This document shows, piece after piece, positions 61,083 to 64,000 of a stretch of 64,000 bases of DNA. The notes under the pieces are model-generated. The model had not been told where the DNA came from and searched no databases. It saw only the letters and a program-made list of their open reading frames with translations. Both the position numbers and the translations under genes were made by a program. This stretch comes from Glutamicibacter mishrai. GTDB taxonomy: Bacteria; Actinomycetota; Actinomycetes; Actinomycetales; Micrococcaceae. The stretch spans positions 496,001 through 560,000 of the forward strand of contig NZ_CP032549.1 in the NCBI RefSeq assembly GCF_012221945.1. Reading direction: 5' to 3'. Within the stretch, counting starts at the first letter, position 1. Each line of letters opens with the position of its first letter.

Positions 61083-61187
61083 CGTTACAGTCTACGCGGT
61101 TCGCCGCCCGCGAAACAGCCGGAGCGCTGTCATCAGCGTCACCTAGCGGCCCGCCGCTCCCCCGAAGTGCACTGCTCAACGCACACA

Positions 61188-61220
61188 GCGGGCGAACCAG
61201 TTCTCCTGGTTTGCCCGCTG
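61188..61220 (-). terminator. Hairpin between DUF3817 gene and guaA
   Basis: AGCGGGCGAACCAG-TTCTC-CTGGTTTGCCCGCT, 13 of 14 paired. On the plus strand a GGTTTTTG tract follows 9 bases later; on the minus strand none does. Confidence 0.5.
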
Positions 61221-61239
61221 CGTGATGGTTTTTGCCCGT

Positions 61240-61704
61240 CTAGTAGCGCTTCGCGGCCTTCGGGTGGGCAGCCAGTTCACGGTCGACTTCAGCGTGGACC
61301 TTGGACTCGGTGTAGAAGGACAGGAACGGAATCACGCCACCGAGGGCGATCGTAATGAAGCGCATAAATGGCCAGCGCATCAGCGACCAGAGGCGGAAGT
61401 CGGCAAACAGGTACACCACGTACAGCCAACCGTGGGCAATCAGGATGCCCAGTGAGATGTTCGCTCCCCCGGTCACTTCGGCACGGTTGTACAGGCCGAT
61501 GGAGTTCGCCACCCCGTCGGCCAGGGTGCCGCCGACAAAGAGTTCCAGGGACCAGAAGTACTTGAAGATCATCTCCACCACGAGCAGCAGAAGCATCACA
61601 CCGGTGATGTAGGCAAAGACCTTGTAGAACTTCGCGGCGCTGCGGATCTGCGCTGGGGTGCCGCCAAACTTCCGGGGCTTTGGTGCGGGAGTGGTGCTGG
61701 ACAT
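61240..61704 (-). CDS. DUF3817 family membrane protein
   Basis: 154 residues from ATG 61704 (GGAAGGAA upstream). Three or four helices: FAYITGVMLLLLVVEMIFKYFW, ISLGILIAHGWLYVVYLFADFRLWSLMRW and ITIALGGVIPFLSFYTE. The H-G-W-L-Y block with Arg-rich loop is typical of DUF3817, a membrane family found beside SURF1 in actinobacteria. Function unknown; a link to cytochrome oxidase assembly is inferred from the neighbour only. It lies 48 bases after surf1. Confidence 0.85.
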   Translation of the reverse strand: MSSTTPAPKPRKFGGTPAQIRSAAKFYKVFAYITGVMLLLLVVEMIFKYFWSLELFVGGTLADGVANSIGLYNRAEVTGGANISLGILIAHGWLYVVYLFADFRLWSLMRWPFMRFITIALGGVIPFLSFYTESKVHAEVDRELAAHPKAAKRY

Positions 61705-61751
61705 GGCTGGTGATTCCTTCCGAGTCATGAAAGAGGTCGGTGTGCTTGTTG

Positions 61752-62558
61752 CTAGTCGTTGGCAGCCGGCGGGGTCTGCCCGGGTTGAGCTTCGCGGGCT
61801 TCGGCGGCGCGCTCGGCGATGTCGTCAAGGTCCCGCTGATAATCATCGCGGACCATGCGGTACCAAAGGAAGATTGCGAAGCCGGCGAAGAGGACCCATT
61901 CGATGCCGTAGAAGACGTTCAGCCAGTTGATCTGGGCTTCCTGTGGCTGCGGACCGACATAGATCATGTCGATTCCAAACTGCTCGACTGCCTGGCCCTT
62001 GGCGGTGGTGATGTCGTGGGCCGAGATGAATCCGTTGTACAGGACCGAGTCCCAGATATTCGCCAGCTGCGCCGAGGTGATCGATGGCAGGGTCGCGCTG
62101 CGCAGGTCGTGTTCGTTTTCCGGGCCTTCGTTCGGCAGCAGGCGTCCAGTGATTTTCAGTTCGCCCTTGGGAGCTGCAGAGGGCGTGGTTTCCTCTGGCT
62201 GCCAGCCGCGCACTACCGCGATGCCGGCATCCTGCTTGGCGCCATCGACCTTGAATTCGCTGATGACCCATACGCCCTTTTTGCCATCTTCGACTCGGTC
62301 ATCGATGAGGCGGTCGGTGCCGGGGACGAATTCTCCGGTGAAGGTGACGATTTGATCGGCTGTGGTGCCCAACAGCTCGGTGCCGATATCCACGTGCTTG
62401 GTCAGCGCCACCGGCTTCTCGGTCTTGTCGACCTTGACGACCGGTTCGCTCTCGGAGGCGCCGAACTGCCATCCGGAGAGGGCGACGAATCCGGTGGCGA
62501 GGGCGAGCGCAGCAATGAGGGCGCCGATCCACTTGAGCTTCAGAGCGGTTTTAAACAC
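61752..62558 (-). CDS. SURF1 family cytochrome oxidase biogenesis protein
   Basis: 268 residues. N-terminal membrane helix (WIGALIAALALATGFVALSGWQFGAS with the family GWQ), an external beta domain (GEFVPGTDRLIDDRVEDGKKGVWVISEF, VVRGWQPEE) and a C-terminal helix (VLFAGFAIFLWYRMV). SURF1 helps insert heme a into cytochrome c oxidase. Long charged tail after the last helix. First gene of a pair with DUF3817. Confidence 0.87.
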   Translation of the reverse strand: MFKTALKLKWIGALIAALALATGFVALSGWQFGASESEPVVKVDKTEKPVALTKHVDIGTELLGTTADQIVTFTGEFVPGTDRLIDDRVEDGKKGVWVISEFKVDGAKQDAGIAVVRGWQPEETTPSAAPKGELKITGRLLPNEGPENEHDLRSATLPSITSAQLANIWDSVLYNGFISAHDITTAKGQAVEQFGIDMIYVGPQPQEAQINWLNVFYGIEWVLFAGFAIFLWYRMVRDDYQRDLDDIAERAAEAREAQPGQTPPAAND

Positions 62559-62689
62559 CCTCTAACCGTACTTCTATTTGCCGTAGAACTCGAAATAATG
62601 AGGGCGTGAGATTGGCCTAGCAGCAGTATTTTTCGCGCATGGGAACGAACCGCGCGGGTTGGTCGTTGAGCGCCAGCGTCTTTAAATGA

Positions 62690-62725
62690 ATCGAGCCCAG
62701 TTCATGTGCATGAACTGGGCTCGAT
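62690..62725 (-). terminator. guaB3 terminator
   Basis: A 17-bp perfect stem (ATCGAGCCCAGTTCATG / CATGAACTGGGCTCGAT) with a 2-base loop; on the minus strand TCATTTAAAG follows. It begins 10 bases past the guaB3 stop. Confidence 0.75.
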
Positions 62726-62734
62726 CCCCGGCGT

Positions 62735-63886
62735 CTAGTAGCGGTCGGACTCGTAAGGAGAAAGCACAACGTCTACGCGCTGGAATTCCTTCAGGGTCGA
62801 GTAGCCGGTGGTGGCCATCGAGCGGCGCAGCGCGCCCACCAGGTTCGAGGTGCCATTGGTTTCATGTGATGGACCGTAGAGGACCTTCTGAAGGGAACCA
62901 ACGGTGCCGACCCTGGCGCGGTCGCCACGTGGGCTTGCCTCGTGAACGGCTTCCATGCCCCAGTGGTAACCGGCGCCTGGAGCTTCTTCAGCACGAGCCA
63001 GTGCGGTGCCGAGCATGACTGCGTCGGCGCCCATGGCGATGGCCTTGACGATGTCACCTGAGTTGCCCATGCCGCCATCGGCAATGACGTGGACGTAGCG
63101 TCCGCCGGACTCTTCGATGTAGTCGCGGCGAGCAGCAGCAACGTCGGCAATGGCGGTGGCCATTGGGGCGTGGATGCCCAGGGTGCGGCGGGTGGTCGAC
63201 GATGCGCCGCCGCCGAAGCCCACCAGGACTCCGGCAGCACCGGTGCGCATCAGGTGCATGGCTGGGGTGTAGCCAGCTGCACCGCCCACGATGACTGGGA
63301 CGTCGAGTTCATAGATGAACTGCTTGAGGTTCAGTGGTTCGGTGGTCTTCGAGACGTGCTCGGCCGAAACGGTGGTGCCACGGATGACAAAGATGTCCAC
63401 GCCAGCAGCTACTACGGTCTTGTAGTGCTCCTGGGTGCGCTGCGGAGTCAGCGAGCCGGCAACAACCACGCCGGAGTCGCGGATTTCGGAAATGCGCGAG
63501 GTGATCAGTTCCGGCTGGATTGGCGCCGAGTACAGTTCCTGCAGCTTTGCGGTGATCTTCGGATCATTGCGCGTTGCGGCTTCCGACTTCAGGCCAGCGA
63601 TTTCGGCCAGTACGGTTTCCGGGTTCTCGTAACGGGTCCATAGGCCTTCGAGGTTCAGTACGCCCAGGCCACCGAGCTTGCCCAGGGCAATGGCGGTAGC
63701 CGGTGAAGTCACCGAGTCCATTGGTGCGCCCAGGATAGGGGTCTCGAACTGGAATGCGTCAATCTGCCAGGACACCGAAACGTCCTTCGGATCACGGGTA
63801 CGGCGATTCGGTACGATCGCTACGTCGTCCAGGGAATATGCCTTTTGTGCCCGCTTGCCGCGGCCGATCTCAATCTCGTTACTCAC
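62735..63886 (-). CDS. guaB3: GuaB3 family IMP dehydrogenase-related protein
   Basis: 383 residues. IGRGKRAQKAYSLDDVAIVPN, SWQIDAFQFETPILGAPMDSVTSPA, GGAAGYTPAMHLMRTGAAGVLVGFGGGA and VIADGGMGNSGDIVKAIAMGADAVMLG are the GuaB3 signatures. The IMPDH loop cysteine is absent: the equivalent loop reads VIRGTTVSAEHVS, and no Cys occurs in the protein. No CBS domains. GuaB3 of cyanobacteria has been reported as a GMP reductase; activity of a Cys-less form is open. Starts ATG 63886; 63887-64000 shows no gene. Confidence 0.92.
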   Translation of the reverse strand: MSNEIEIGRGKRAQKAYSLDDVAIVPNRRTRDPKDVSVSWQIDAFQFETPILGAPMDSVTSPATAIALGKLGGLGVLNLEGLWTRYENPETVLAEIAGLKSEAATRNDPKITAKLQELYSAPIQPELITSRISEIRDSGVVVAGSLTPQRTQEHYKTVVAAGVDIFVIRGTTVSAEHVSKTTEPLNLKQFIYELDVPVIVGGAAGYTPAMHLMRTGAAGVLVGFGGGASSTTRRTLGIHAPMATAIADVAAARRDYIEESGGRYVHVIADGGMGNSGDIVKAIAMGADAVMLGTALARAEEAPGAGYHWGMEAVHEASPRGDRARVGTVGSLQKVLYGPSHETNGTSNLVGALRRSMATTGYSTLKEFQRVDVVLSPYESDRY

Positions 63887-64000
63887 CTAACTAGGTTACC
63901 AAGTCTGAGCCGAATTCCCGCTTTTCATCGTGCCTGGGTAATCGGTCATGACGTATCTCTAGCATCTTGCCGCAACAATCTAGTGCCAGGTAGAGACAAA

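Noticed and set aside
59421..61355. 644-codon plus-strand open frame
   Set aside because: Antisense to guaA, whose full catalytic motifs are unmistakable on the other strand.
1..64000. CRISPR arrays, tRNA or rRNA genes
   Set aside because: No regularly spaced short repeats, CCA-type cloverleaf sequences or rRNA signature stretches were noticed.

Overview
The window is a chromosomal segment of a mid-to-high-GC Gram-positive bacterium of the Actinobacteria, most likely Micrococcaceae (Arthrobacter/Glutamicibacter-like). The assignment rests on gene content: a DUF3090/SCO1664/histidine-phosphatase trio, GuaB3 next to GuaA, a DinB/mycothiol-transferase-type protein, SURF1-DUF3817, a PPK2 kinase and frequent GTG/TTG or leaderless starts. 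No rRNA, tRNA or CRISPR array was found.

Layout. 0-30 kb is an accessory, metabolism-oriented region: VOC proteins, GNAT acetyltransferases, short-chain dehydrogenases, alpha/beta hydrolases, a thiolase/acyl-CoA dehydrogenase pair, a conserved three-gene operon (phosphatase, DUF3090, SCO1664 kinase-like) and small regulator/target pairs (TetR-SDR-TDT transporter, MarR-NAD(P)-binding protein). From about 17 to 32 kb many genes are broken by a single in-frame stop or a one-base indel: isochorismatase, DUF4241, an SDR/alcohol-dehydrogenase chimera, an SDR, an XRE regulator, a DHFR-family gene and a HigB toxin. The housekeeping genes further right are intact.

30.9-40.3 kb is the most unusual part. 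It is a head-to-tail series of small gene cassettes (0.8-2.7 kb). Each is separated by a roughly 50-bp sequence that ends like the 3' end of ychF (reading VEFRFNV-stop on the minus strand) and carries on the other side a shared arm (AACCTTTGG-like on the plus strand). The series stops exactly at the real ychF gene. Cargo: HigBA plus isochorismatase; a P-loop kinase; truncated HigB/HigA plus GNAT; an MFS exporter, MerR regulator and oxidoreductase regulated as one unit; a TetR-GNAT operon; and an ArsR-like regulator with an M23-like membrane protein. No integrase is present, so this looks like an integron-like cassette array built on the ychF terminus and mobilised in trans.

40.3-64 kb is core genome: ychF, ispH, an SH3/NodB deacetylase, xseA-xseB, ppk2, an AlaT-type aminotransferase, an osmoprotectant-type binding lipoprotein, a Nudix hydrolase, an Lrp regulator, an IS3-family element inserted in the exact centre of a bidirectional terminator palindrome, a RimJ-type acetyltransferase, 5-formyl-THF cyclo-ligase, a SAF-domain protein, a giant helicase/nuclease-like protein with degenerate ATPase motifs, guaA, DUF3817, surf1 and guaB3.
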